Shown here piece by piece: positions 54,501 through 63,396 of a stretch of DNA of 64,000 nt. The notes beneath the pieces are model-generated. The model saw only the letters and a program-made list of their open reading frames with translations, did no database searches and was not told the origin of the DNA. This stretch comes from Beaufortia kweichowensis. Its lineage: Eukaryota > Chordata > Actinopteri > Cypriniformes > Gastromyzontidae. How positions within the stretch are numbered: the first letter of the stretch is position 1; the number at the start of each line of letters is the position of its first letter. The translations under genes and the position numbers were made by a program. Location of the stretch: contig CM032813.1 of the NCBI GenBank assembly GCA_019155185.1, positions 13,001,561 through 13,065,560 on the forward strand, in the 5' to 3' direction.

Positions 54501-56089
54501 GAGCTCAGTGTTGTTAATACTATTTATGTTTATTACTATTTTCAGGTTTTATTCTCCACAGTACAGCATCGCCCAAAACAGAATGATCGCCCAGACCTCT
54601 TTGTCTCCATACATGTCCTCACAAGTTCCGTCCTACCAGGTCACTGTAACTAAAATACATTCTTACATGTATCCAAATGGTTATGTCAGTAAATTCATGT
54701 AAACGTTGAGAAATGTGCACTTTACAAAGCTTAGGCCAATCTAGGCCTATTTTTTATTTTTGTTGAAATACTGGACACAAATTGAATGTTTGCCAAAGCT
54801 TACAGCAATCAGAAAGAAACAGACTGAGTCACAGCATGTGTTCATATTAGACTGGAGAAACTGTGGGAACTATGACACATCATTAAGTGCTGATGGATAA
54901 ACAGGCAAAGATAACTAATATTTAGTGAGATTATGTAGGTTTGAAGTCTAAACACAGAAAAGCCATCAGTGTGTTTTAATAAAACCTGGATTACTGATTA
55001 ATTATCCAACGGCTCAGTTTACTGATGTGTTCTGGTAATGTGTGTAATGTGTGGAAAATAGTTTCTTTTCAGCACATTATTTGTGTTGTGTGTGTACCAG
55101 TGTTGGATGAGCTACTTTGAAAGTTTAACTTTTACAAGCTACCCATAATTTGAAGCATTTGATCCACTTCAAAGGTAGTTCGCTACTTAAAGCTTGGGTA
55201 GGTAATTTTGTAGAGGCTAGCAATAGGTTACAAACAGGTTACAAACATAACCTAAGGTGTTCCATTTGAGGGAAACTCAAGGCAATGGGGAATTGTATAC
55301 CCACTATGTCACACTGAGGAAAGTGCCTGCCCTCCAGGCTGTAAAACATTAGCACAGACTACTTTTACTACTATTTGTATTGCTATATATAGTATTTCGT
55401 AACCTGTCTTTGGTATTGTGTATTAATTCTGTCTCTTTCTGCAGATGCACAACCCTCCTGGATGCACCATCAGTCATACCTCATGCAGCCCACTGTGAGT
55501 GATCGCATATGTCTAAACATCCATGGAGTTATGTCACCTAACTGTAGATAAGTGCTATTTTAACACAGATCTTGCCTCATCCCTTTAACAACAAAAGCAG
55601 TTCCACTGTTACCCATGTGGTGTGGATAATGGGCTTCCAACATCTCTTTATCTCTGAAGGGGCCTGTTCTGACCCCAGCGATGGATCACTCCATGTCCAT
55701 TCAGCCCACGTCTATGATGGGACCCCTGACCCAGCAGATCGGTCACCTTTCGCTTGGCAGTGCTGGCACGGTGGGTGGCAATGAAAACATTGAAATGAAT
55801 GCAAATAACTATTTGTTTAACTGTTTTTTTGTCTACAGTATATGACTAACACAGCAATGCAAGGGACATATATCCCACAATACACCCCAGTGCCTCCCTC
55901 TGGTGTTGCTTTAGAGGTATGACAACTGCAACGTTGACCATCCATCACACATAATGGCTTAAATTTGGGACAATATCCTTTTACAATAAATTCTTATGTA
56001 TTGTCCTGCAGGAAACCAGTGGACAACAGCAGGCCCTGGAAACGCCTGCAGAAAACACAAATTACACCAATTATCAACACAGCAAATAA
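45516..56089 (+). CDS. rbms2: RBMS2 orthologue (two-RRM RNA/ssDNA-binding protein), 13 coding exons
   Basis: RBMS2 belongs to the MSSP/RBMS family of single-stranded nucleic-acid-binding proteins, mainly cytoplasmic binders of AU-rich mRNA elements. Exons: 45516-45587, 48183-48349, 50022-50080, 50153-50244, 51506-51663, 52139-52218, 52318-52427, 54411-54454, 54546-54639, 55445-55494, 55660-55770, 55839-55916 and 56012-56089; about 397 residues against 407 in human RBMS2. RRM1 carries NLYIRGL (RNP2) and KGYGFVDFD (RNP1); RRM2 carries NLYISNL and RGVGFARM. The tail is Pro/Gln/Met/Ser-rich (LTPAMDHSMSIQPTSMMGPL, TYIPQYTPVP) and ends QHSK. The N-terminus MLLSMPPRTGI separates RBMS2 from RBMS1 and RBMS3, and linkage to LRP1 agrees. 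All borders are GT/AG and in phase except exon 10, which is one base short and shifts the frame. Confidence 0.93.
45588..48182. other. RBMS2 intron 1
   Basis: 2.6 kb. CpG-rich in its first 700 bp, with an imperfect inverted repeat near 46210-46275 (CGGGACGCGCAACGC against GCGTTGCGTCCCG). The rest is AT-rich with no recognised element. Confidence 0.65.
48183..48349 (+). CDS. rbms2: RBMS2 exon 2: linker and start of RRM1
   Basis: 167 nt. A Ser/Asn/Thr-rich linker (ASPNTNSSSTSSARG), then LSKTNLYIRGL (RNP2 of RRM1) and DLDLVKLCQP. Phase 2 out. Confidence 0.93.
48350..50021. other. RBMS2 intron 2
   Basis: 1.7 kb. The right part (about 49570-49925) is an interspersed fish repeat; the left part shows nothing recognisable. 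Confidence 0.65.
49570..49925. repeat. Interspersed fish repeat with tandem tail
   Basis: It contains 'gagcctgggttctcccaagg' and 'gtttgggttccttgccacc', a (TA)n run, and ends in AAATAAACTTGAACTTGAAC. The tandem 3' tail suggests a retroposon. A related tail (AAATAAACTTGACTTGACTT) occurs at about 59490. Class not determined. Confidence 0.5.
50022..50080 (+). CDS. rbms2: RBMS2 exon 3: RRM1 middle
   Basis: 59 nt encoding YGKIVSTKAILDKTTNKCK, identical or nearly so across the RBMS family. Confidence 0.94.
50153..50244 (+). CDS. rbms2: RBMS2 exon 4: RRM1 RNP1
   Basis: 92 nt encoding GYGFVDFDNPTAAQKAV and then ALKASGVQAQMAK. RNP1 (GYGFVDF) is intact. Confidence 0.94.
50245..51505. other. RBMS2 intron 4, no feature seen
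   Basis: 1.26 kb of AT-rich intron. No coding, repeat-end or RNA signal was recognised. Confidence 0.65.
51506..51663 (+). CDS. rbms2: RBMS2 exon 5: RRM2
   Basis: 158 nt encoding QQEQDPTNLYISNLPVSMDE, then SFGQVISTRILRD and SRGVGFAR. Both RNP motifs of RRM2 are present. Confidence 0.94.
51664..52138. other. RBMS2 intron 5, no feature seen
   Basis: 475 bp without recognisable elements. Confidence 0.65.
52139..52218 (+). CDS. rbms2: RBMS2 exon 6: end of RRM2
   Basis: 80 nt encoding MESTEKCEAIIQHFNGKYIK and TPPGMP. Phase 1 out into the GTG of exon 7. Confidence 0.94.
52318..52427 (+). CDS. rbms2: RBMS2 exon 7: post-RRM linker
   Basis: 110 nt encoding PTEPLLCKFADGGQKKRQNQ and then YLQNGHLWSREGDT. 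Conserved block after RRM2. Confidence 0.93.
52842..53526. mobile_element. Non-autonomous hAT-like transposon
   Basis: Left end GGCTGTGTCCAAAATCGCGT and right end, inverted, GGCTGCGTCCGAAATCGCAT. 8-bp flanks are TAGTCTCT (52834-52841) and CAGTCTCT (53527-53534), one mismatch, as expected for an older hAT insertion. 685 bp with no transposase frame. Confidence 0.7.
53705..54065 (-). pseudogene. Unrecognised coding-like fragment in RBMS2 intron 7
   Basis: Two stretches on the minus strand look protein-like. 53948-54065 gives QLDDNLRRLMAHDPAQSYNH and then KKLARIIGTLAHNLII, ending in TAG. 53709-53930 gives AWRNQVHAQNARRKYQDRVS, then SNFRQVKDPDSYGPPVMKGT, ending RVAR and TAA. Between them is a donor-like GTGAGT. 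Composition and low stop density suggest descent from a real gene or retroelement, but I do not recognise the family. Confidence 0.35.
54411..54454 (+). CDS. rbms2: RBMS2 exon 8
   Basis: 44 nt encoding GGMTLTFDPTALQN, matching the family's (M)TLTYDPTTALQNG segment. Confidence 0.93.
54546..54639 (+). CDS. rbms2: RBMS2 exon 9
   Basis: 94 nt encoding FYSPQYSIAQNRMIAQTSLS and PYMSSQVPSYQ. It ends in phase 0 after the Gln codon before gtcact. Confidence 0.92.
54640..55444. other. RBMS2 intron 9, no feature seen
   Basis: 805 bp. Nothing recognised beyond AT-rich sequence. Confidence 0.6.
55445..55494 (+). pseudogene. rbms2: RBMS2 exon 10, one base short (frameshift in this assembly)
   Basis: The exon is 50 nt where 51 are needed. 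Exon 9 ends in phase 0 and exon 11 starts in phase 0. Read in phase 0 it gives MHNPPGCT and drifts off frame. From the TCC codon onward, shifted by one, it gives SWMHHQSYLMQPT, the family's conserved block. The loss lies in the short C/T run at about 55453-55457. The splice sites themselves look normal. Confidence 0.85.
55660..55770 (+). CDS. rbms2: RBMS2 exon 11
   Basis: 111 nt encoding GPVLTPAMDHSMSIQPTSMM and GPLTQQIGHLSLGSAGT, very close to human RBMS2. Acceptor is the AG of tctgaag. Confidence 0.92.
55839..55916 (+). CDS. rbms2: RBMS2 exon 12
   Basis: 78 nt encoding YMTNTAMQGTYIPQYTPVPP and SGVALE. Confidence 0.93.
56012..56089 (+). CDS. rbms2: RBMS2 exon 13: C-terminus and stop
   Basis: 78 nt encoding ETSGQQQALETPAENTNYTN and YQHSK followed by TAA (56087-56089). 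The SGQQ and terminal K agree with the RBMS family. Confidence 0.92.
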   Translation, partial: ETSGQQQALETPAENTNYTNYQHSK

Positions 56090-58134
56090 AGCTACGGTAA
56101 TAATCTGTTTTACAGTCACCATACATGAATGTTTTATCATTTTAGCATGCTATTTTCCTTTTTTAGTGAAGCCCTCATTTGTTCTGACATTTGTGCACTA
56201 ATAAAAATGAATCTTAGTCTTTCAGTACAAATGGAATCTGGCTCAACAGTCTACAGTAAAAATATGCTGTACTTATTGATAATTATGAATGAATTAATGA
56301 CAATGCTACATTACATTCAGTATTAGCTTATTTACGTTTTGTTAAAGAATATTTTTTGTTAAATAATTTTATTTTGGTGTTGGTAGAGGCTATGGGATAC
56401 ATAAAACACCAAAGTTAAACACCACTATACTGTACTACTATTTACAGTACAGTACTGTTTCATATTTACACAATGTGATGCACAAATGATTAATTTCAGT
56501 GCTTAGGACAATGTCCGAACTGAAATAGTGGATTTATTACATTAAAAAATGCAGTGAGAAAAGGAAATGCGTAAAACTATTTTTGCATGTCACTATTTAT
56601 AGTTTTGTTCTGTCTGTTTTTTACCCAGTGTAAGTCCTCTGGAAGGTGCTGCTCAGCGTTGTGGACATTGAAAATCTCATGGAGATTCACAAATTACTGC
56701 AAAAGTACAAGAGGAGACACTACTCAAAAAGTGTGTGTCTTTTTTCAAAGCAGTGATTAAAGACATCACAGTTACACAACTCCTTTCTCTTCAGGAGTTC
56801 TTCTACCAAGGGTGGGAGACTGTGATGTATCTTTGACCTATTTTGATAACAAAACAGAAAAAAAACACAAGATCATATGATTTAGAAAAGAGTAAAAAAA
56901 CACCATGTGTTCTTTTTATGCACATCATGGCTAATTGTTATTTTTTTAAGAAATAATTATTTTGTATAGGGTAGGGGCTGAGAAATTCACAGCGTGTCAT
57001 TTATTTGTTTTTGTAAAATATGCAACTCTTTATTTTTTAGATTTGTCTTCAGTCAGCAGCAATGAGATATTTTTGTACAGGTTAAAATGCTAACAATGCA
57101 TTTTGTTTATTATTTGTTGTTTGATATTTTACTGTTACTAGAAAAACCACTTAAAGCCACTTTGTCTTAGTATTTTTAAAATATCCGCAGAGAAATCACT
57201 ATAAGGTAGTCGCACACCAAACGAGAAGTGTTACGTCATGACTAGGACAACTGACAGTTTTTTTATAAACCTGCCGATATGTTTAGTTTATGTGATTAAA
57301 TCGTAATAGTGCCATCTTTCCCATTCTTTCCCAACAGATCAATAAATCTTGCAGAAGTCTGTATGTACAATAACAACAATTTGGTCAAATATCATGTGAT
57401 TTCTGATTAACTATGTGAGTGGCTCAATCATAGTTTTTATCGGAAAATACAGACAATCATTATTTATTGATCATTTTAATATTTTTATCAAAAATCAAAC
57501 CAATACTTTTGTCTAGGATTTTATTTAATATTAGTTATACCAAAAAATAGAATATTTATATGTAACTAATATTCACAGGTTACATGATCAATTTCAGTGT
57601 AAGATATTTAAGCATAAATTTGGTGAAATATAATAACAATAATGACTATAATAAAAAGTTTGTTTTTTCCATGTAAGTTTAAGAGTGTTATATTTTGAAA
57701 TTATACATATTCCCTTGATATTTCAACAAAAATACGGTGTGCTATTGTCATATTGTATTTTTAGTCTAATACGTAATGTCACCAAAAAATGTAATTTGCA
57801 TTTGATTGTGCATTCTAACATAAAGAGGCGTTTATTTTTGTTTTACAAGATAGATGTCTAGAAAAAGTGACTTCAAGTGGTTTTCATTTTGTTAGTTTTC
57901 CAAATATTTTTTTAGAATTGATAATAATACAGCTTGGGAAAGAAATGACATCACTTCAATTTTGCCTTTCTATATGTATTGCAGTGGTTGCATTAAAGTG
58001 ACTGCTGAATTATGAACAAAAGCAAAACTACAAGGTCATTTAACAGTGACGTGAAGGATACAAAGAAAGCTGTGGTTAAAAATCAGGGTTATTCCATCAA
58101 ATATTCTTTTGAATTCTACTAATATTTAAATTTT

Positions 58135-58280
58135 ATGCATTTGGCAGACACTTTTATCCAAAGCGATTTACATTGCATTATACTTTACATTTTTTCATGA
58201 GTATATGCATTCCCTGGGATTAAACCCATGCCCTTGAAATTGCTAGCACCATTCTCTCGCCAACTCATCTACTCAACAAA
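58135..58280 (-). repeat. tRNA-derived SINE in the probable RBMS2 3' UTR
   Basis: Body 'tgcatttggcagacactttt' and 'ccaaagcgatttacattgca', then the reversed tRNA-like head (CCCTGGGATTAAACCCATGC and CTCTCGCCAACTCATC). B-box-like GGTTTAATCCC on the minus strand. Confidence 0.6.
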
Positions 58281-59162
58281 AAACTGAAAATAATAGTGGT
58301 CTCTTAATTTTTCCAGAGCTGTATATTGACCTGACAAGGCTTTTCATATCTGTAGCACTCTCCTAAAACTTAAGAAAAATGAGTCAGTAAAAAACAACTA
58401 AAGTCCTTTTATATTACACAGTTTTGTTTGGAAATGTTTTGATAAAAGAAGGATGTTAAGATATTTTACTATAAAACAGATATTTTTTTATTATGGCATT
58501 ATGTATACAGTGACGTAGCCTCATCAGGATTTTGGTTGTGTGTACAGTACAGATATTTGATGGTGCTCTGGTGTAACACATGAGACGTGCAGAAGAAAAC
58601 ATCTAAAAATTATGTGTTTTGGACTGTTCTTAAAAGCATTTTATTGAGTTACTTCCACTTTTGTGTATCGTTTTGTTGTTTTACTTGAATACTTGGCCAA
58701 TCATGATGTGTACATTATGAAAAGTTTACATCTGAAATGAAACAGAATAATACCTTAAAAGAATGTTATTTCATGTTGTTTTCATCCAGTTTGAGATCTA
58801 GACTAAAGTGCATGGTCATATAACCACAAAGTCATGCCACTGTTACAATCTTTAAGGGTTAGCCGTTAGTGCAGTTTACATTAAAACTGATTAGATGTTT
58901 TAATTAAACTTTGCAAATAAGAAATAAGAACTTTAAAATGCAAGTTTAAGGAATTTAAGGCGATACCTCATCTCTACAACAAATTTTGCAAATATTCCTG
59001 TTTCCAAAGAATGAATTTATTTCACCTACTGTACCAAAGATAGCAGTACATCCACAATAAAGCATCATGCCTATGTGATTTAGATCGCTGTTTCATACTT
59101 TTACCTCCAATATTTTATTGAAACCTGTCTTTAGAAATGATTATGGATCTGATGAGGTCAAA

Positions 59163-59168
59163 AATAAA
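59163..59168 (+). terminator. Polyadenylation signal, candidate for RBMS2
   Basis: AATAAA followed within 10-25 bp by a GT-rich element. It is the last good plus-strand signal before the minus-strand gene begins. Confidence 0.45.
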
Positions 59169-59185
59169 AGTTTGAGTTTGTTGGA

Positions 59186-60714
59186 TGCGGAATATATCAA
59201 AGTCATGTTTTTAGCCATTTGCTTTGCTCAATAATGTGATTTTATAATAATGAGTTGGATGTTATGTTAGAAAATACTATTATTTACTACTAATACTACT
59301 ATTATTAATAGTATAATACTATTATTAAAAAAAGTTATTTCCAAGAAAACACCATGCCACCAATGGTTCTATTTTTGTGTTTTTATATACCTGAAACTGA
59401 AATGTAGTTCAAATAAGGCTAAAAACATCAAGAAAGTTGCTATTTAAAACAAGTAAAGTTCTTATAATTACTGTTAATAGTACTACAGAAATAAACTTGA
59501 CTTGACTTGAGTAGACGACATTAAAAACAGAGCTAAATTTAGTTAAAGTCTTTGCTTACTTTAACTAAGTTAACAAACTTCATCAAAATAACAGTTACAC
59601 TTTGATTGTGCAATACTCACAATACTAATTATGAATAAGCATTTTTTCATTATTAGTTTATATGGCTCACTATTTGGTAAGTTTTAGATAAAAGCTGATC
59701 TTTGTATTCATGTATTTTACCTGCTTAAATAATGACTAATGAATATATTAGCAAATTACTTAATGTTCCTTAAAATACACCTTTAGAAATTATTTTTTAA
59801 GGGAACCTTAATGTAAAGTGTTGCCCAAAAAATGTGTGCAAAGCATTTATGTTACATAACGTATAGACGTACGTAAAAAGAAAACAAAGCAGAAGCATTT
59901 AATGAAAACTAGCCTTTATTACATACAGTGAATAATCTATTAACTGTTTTAGATAGCAGAAGTGCTCTGGTATTTTACTTTGTCTACTTTCTACACCATC
60001 AATCAATAATATACCAAATATAATAGTACTTGTTATAAACTGTAACAATATAGCAAAAACAAGACAGTTCATTCAGCATATACAAAAAACAGGTAAGTAA
60101 GACTTCATCATTTCACAAACAATGTGATCAGAATCAAACACAGCAGCAGACAGTATATAGAGTTACACATGCCCTCATAAACACACATTTAAAGAGCAGT
60201 TAAATAAAAACCAAACATTTTCAACAATACAAATAATATAGCATTTCTTTTATTTATTTCTTTTATTTTTAACTACAAATGTATTTCGCTTTCTAGGGAT
60301 ATGTGATACTATTTTACTTATTTTCCACACAATCACTCAACGACACCACTACTTTGCTTATAAAATCTTACATTTCTTACATTGAATCATTGCTTTACTA
60401 AGAGAAAACATAATTAATAATTAATAATTTATGATGAATTAAATATGTGTTGTTTCTGGATATTACGTGTTGGGGCAGAATACTTATAGAAAAGTGTAAT
60501 AACATTGTGTATATCATATTACATATTATAACAATGTATATTTATGTTGTCATGGTATATTATCAAATGCAGCACCACATTTTCCTGATATCCATTTTAG
60601 CATGATTAAGTTTATAAGCCTAATAATGTATAAATGTTGTTCTGAAAACATCTTTCAACTGCTTCAAAGCTCTTAATATTGTACACGATAGAAAAAGTTA
60701 CTACCAACAGTGGC
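59186..60714. other. RBMS2-FAIM2 intergenic tail and FAIM2 3' UTR
   Basis: The genes are tail to tail. The right part (about 59900-60714) is probably the FAIM2 3' UTR. The left 700 bp is AT-rich, with a retroposon-like tail at about 59490 and nothing else recognised. Confidence 0.55.
59915..59920 (-). terminator. Polyadenylation signal, candidate for FAIM2
   Basis: TTTATT on the plus strand is AATAAA on the minus strand, about 795 bp after the FAIM2 stop codon. Confidence 0.45.
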
Positions 60715-60864
60715 TTATTGTCTGTCATTACCGAATAACTGCAGCAGGAATGTGAACACGTACACAATATCCAGGTAGAGACTTAGAGTTGCAAAGATAT
60801 ATTCTTCAGGATTTATGGTGTGTTGCTTGTTCCCCATCAGCAGCTGTGTATCAAATGCCAAAAA
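60715..60864 (-). CDS. faim2: FAIM2 last coding exon and stop
   Basis: 150 nt encoding FLAFDTQLLMGNKQHTINPE and then EYIFATLSLYLDIVYVFTFL, LQLFGNDRQ, TAA at 60715-60717. The D in AFDTQ and the E in PEEY are the conserved acidic residues of the BAX-inhibitor-1 fold. Confidence 0.93.
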   Translation of the reverse strand, partial: FLAFDTQLLMGNKQHTINPEEYIFATLSLYLDIVYVFTFLLQLFGNDRQ

Positions 60865-63396
60865 CTAAAATAGTGTGAGAGATACAAAAGAGAAGAGAAC
60901 AGATTATTTAGCGTTATATCACCTAACTCACATGACACAAACTCATTGTTTAAAACCATAATCCTGTCTAAGATAATCTATGCTGCTTGCTTACCATGGT
61001 GAAGACAACAGCTCCTATACTGGCATAGACAGCATGTAACCAAGGAACCTTACAAGAGAAAACAGTTCACATGTAAATACTGTAGATTCCAGAGTTTCAC
61101 TAATATCACATTTAAGAAGACCCGTGCAGTTATATGTCAAACTGAAATATCAGTAAGCTGGCAAATTTCATTCATATACATTCCCAATCCAAAGTTATGT
61201 GTGGAAAAAGCACATTTGAAGGCAGATTTGTTTTGCAACACAACAATGTTGGTTACAGAAGATTAAAGAAAAACACAAGTCATTGTATAATCACACTTCG
61301 GCCTTTAAAAAAGCAGCTAAGAACATGATTACCAATCCATTAATCCCTTAATCCACCAGGTTTTGGTGGAGGCGCTAATTTACAAACCGCACCAAAGGGT
61401 CATATCTGAGGGACTGGGCAAACAACCAAGTCGAAGAAGAATTTTATAGTTCTAATCTTTATTTTTACTACTGGATACTTACATAGCCAAAGGGAACCAC
61501 CAGTCCCATTACAATAGCAGAGAAAAACATCACCATGCATAAAATAAGGAGAAGACCTTGGAAAGAGGTGATGTCAATCTATGGAGATACAAATATCACT
61601 TTAAATACACCTGTGTCAGTGTGTGTTTTCACTTAAAGGCATAGTACACCCAATGAAAATGTACATACTCTCACACAAGATGTATATGACTTCCTTTCAC
61701 TAGTGGAACATAAATGAATAAGTGTTTATTAAAATGCTGTTATGTTATCTTATCTTCTTTTGAGGCACCAAAATGGGATAGAAAAGTGACATCAATAAGT
61801 ACATACATTCATAATTAAAGCAATCTAAATGAAGTGAAATGATATGCTTGTGGGAAAATATTGTACATGTAATATTGTGACCTTATTTAGCAATAAGTGT
61901 GTTGCTTATCAATGAAAACATACAGATCAGTCAAATATGGGCAACACTTTGATAACTTGAAATCTTGTTTTTTTTTCACACACACAAGATATTGAAAGTT
62001 ATCAACATGTTGCCATATTTCAGTAAATTATTTTCTTTATCTGAAGAAAGGAAGTCATATACAGCTGGAGGGTGGATAAATGATGAGAACATGTTCATAT
62101 TTGTGTGAACTATGCATTATGCACCATGTTTTAGCTGTACATTTGTGACCGAAAGTGAGCAAAACCCTTGAAATCCCCATTTCTAAAAATGCTTTAAAAA
62201 TGTAGTATAATTCTTTGTGTTATTTCATGATTTTCTCACCTTGCTTTGAAAACTAAAGATGGTTACACAAAAACACACCAGAGCGGTGATACCAACACAC
62301 AGCACTACAGACTTTGTGTTGTAGAAACTGTTGGAAATAAAAGAAGAGAACATTATGGCGAGAACATTAAGTGAAGAAGACATTAAATGACGTAAAAGAG
62401 AGAAAGTCCACATAAGCTAATAGACATTTTATCTTTACCTGGAGATAAAGCCCAACATGCAAGCCATGCTTAATGTCTACAGACCACAATATTAAAAAAA
62501 AAGTTAAAGATCAGCAGAGAACGTAGACCCGAGTAAAGGAAGCAGATGGATTAAATTGTCAGATACTTACAAAAATAGTAAGAAGAATGAGATTCCAAGG
62601 AAATTGTCTCCTGTATCACAGAAAAACAGATAGCACTACATTACTTGACTTTTTTCTTATTTTCAGTATGAAAGAATGTTTAACTAGTATATAACCATAA
62701 CAACTAACCTCAAATCACCACAACATGCCAATGAGATATATCGTGATAAGAAACAGAAGACTGTAAAATGAAAAGAAAACTACTGTATAAAGACCAGTTG
62801 CTACTACACATAAAGGACATTTGTATGTGTTTCATGGTGCATATGTCAACACAGTGCCTTTACAAACCTGTATGAATGTCTTTATTCTGTAGAACACAAA
62901 AGAAGATATTATGAAGAATGTATGGACAGAAAACAATTCTTAAAATATCTTCTTTTGTGTTCGGCAGAAAGAAGTCTGAAAAAAGTCATATACAGGTTTG
63001 AAGGACATGGCCAATAAAGTGATCAAATATAACTTTAAGTACAATATGTGGGTACATTAGGAACATGTTATTGCATTTAACATAAATGATCAAATCAGTA
63101 ACAGTTTACATACTTGGATACGGAGTATAAAACCGGATGTGTTTGAATAAATATCCTCACTGGAGCGCTAAATAAGGGCAGATAAAGTAGATTATTATCA
63201 ATTATTATCAAAATCAATTTTGCAATTAAAAAGAAATACTGCTTAAGGATAATCATTAAAGTTAAATCATTAAAATCATTTGTAATATTAATTCCACATC
63301 CAAAAAAAAGAAATGTTATGAAGTAACTCACTAGAATGTGAAGAGAGTGATGACTGCTACTGTCATAAAGAGCTGAAGCATCAGAATTGAATATAC
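60715..63396 (-). CDS. faim2: FAIM2 / lifeguard-2-like protein, C-terminal nine exons (partial gene)
   Basis: FAIM2 (lifeguard 2, TMBIM/BAX-inhibitor-1 family) is a seven-transmembrane anti-apoptotic protein that limits Fas signalling and ER calcium release, best known in neurons. Exons on the minus strand: 63332-63396, 63110-63167, 62709-62760, 62571-62610, 62439-62476, 62240-62327, 61483-61578, 60995-61048 and 60715-60864, about 213 codons. They run from the first membrane segment (VYSILMLQLFMTVAVITLFT) through RRQFPWNLILLT, VVLCVGITALVCFCVTIFSF and VPWLHAVYASIGAVVFTM to FLAFDTQLLMGNKQHTINPE and a final QLFGNDRQ. The order and exon borders match FAIM2 (human end: QLFGTNRE). GRINA and TMBIM1 are less similar at FDTQLLMGN and HAVYA. 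The Pro-rich cytosolic N-terminus (about 100 residues) is beyond the right edge. Junction 63110/62760 is out of phase by one base. Confidence 0.88.
60995..61048 (-). CDS. faim2: FAIM2 exon: sixth transmembrane segment
   Basis: 54 nt encoding VPWLHAVYASIGAVVFTM, nearly identical to the human sequence. Confidence 0.93.
61049..62239. other. FAIM2 introns between the last four exons
   Basis: 61049-61482 shows nothing recognisable. 61579-62239 holds eroded fold-back MITE sequence (about 61640-61720 and 62030-62090, 'gatgtatatgacttcctttc' type) and otherwise AT-rich DNA. Confidence 0.6.
61483..61578 (-). CDS. faim2: FAIM2 exon: fifth transmembrane segment
   Basis: 96 nt encoding IDITSFQGLLLILCMVMFFS and AIVMGLVVPFGY. 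In phase 0 on both sides. Confidence 0.92.
62240..62327 (-). CDS. faim2: FAIM2 exon: fourth transmembrane segment
   Basis: 88 nt encoding FYNTKSVVLCVGITALVCFC and VTIFSFQSK. Phase 0 out. Confidence 0.92.
62439..62476 (-). CDS. faim2: FAIM2 exon: third transmembrane segment
   Basis: 38 nt encoding TLSMACMLGFISS, matching TLSMAYLTGMLSS of human FAIM2. Confidence 0.9.
62571..62610 (-). CDS. faim2: FAIM2 exon: RRQFPWNLILLTIF
   Basis: 40 nt encoding RQFPWNLILLTIF, the most conserved cytosolic-to-TM3 junction of lifeguard proteins. Confidence 0.9.
62709..62760 (-). CDS. faim2: FAIM2 exon: second transmembrane segment
   Basis: 52 nt encoding FCFLSRYISLACCGDLR, matching the family's YLTLACC-x-x-x-R. 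Phase 2 out, giving R with the next exon. Confidence 0.85.
62863..62999. mobile_element. Short fold-back MITE in a FAIM2 intron
   Basis: AAACCTGTATGAATGTC, then AACACAAAAGAAGATATT; its inverted partner AATATCTTCTTTTGTGTT ends in TCATATACAGGTTT. It lies between the exons that show the one-base phase problem, but does not touch either splice site. Confidence 0.65.
63110..63167 (-). CDS. faim2: FAIM2 exon: loop after TM1, border one base short
   Basis: It encodes (Y)APVRIFIQTHPVLYSVSKY, matching human PVKDYVQANPGWYWASY. In the family the exon ends TAT-G before the GT donor. Here the sequence is TATGTAAAC, so either the G of the codon or the G of the donor is missing. The next exon opens with TC and needs that G. 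Confidence 0.7.
63332..63396 (-). CDS. faim2: FAIM2 exon: first transmembrane segment
   Basis: 65 nt encoding VYSILMLQLFMTVAVITLFT and F, then TA split with the next exon. Acceptor cttgcag, donor gtgagt. The expected R-K-V-Y-T-I-L context of the family is visible. Confidence 0.85.

Larger units (their letters stand above)
56090..59185 (+). other. rbms2: Probable RBMS2 3' UTR
   Basis: After the stop there are AATAAA signals at 59057-59062 and 59163-59168, the second followed by a GT-rich stretch (GTTTGAGTTTGTTGG). A 3' UTR of about 3 kb would fit RBMS2, whose UTR is long in mammals. A possible UTR intron is seen: donor ACG|GTAATA at 56097 and a pyrimidine-rich acceptor TTTTTTACCCAG at about 56628. 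A SINE lies at 58135-58280. Confidence 0.5.
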
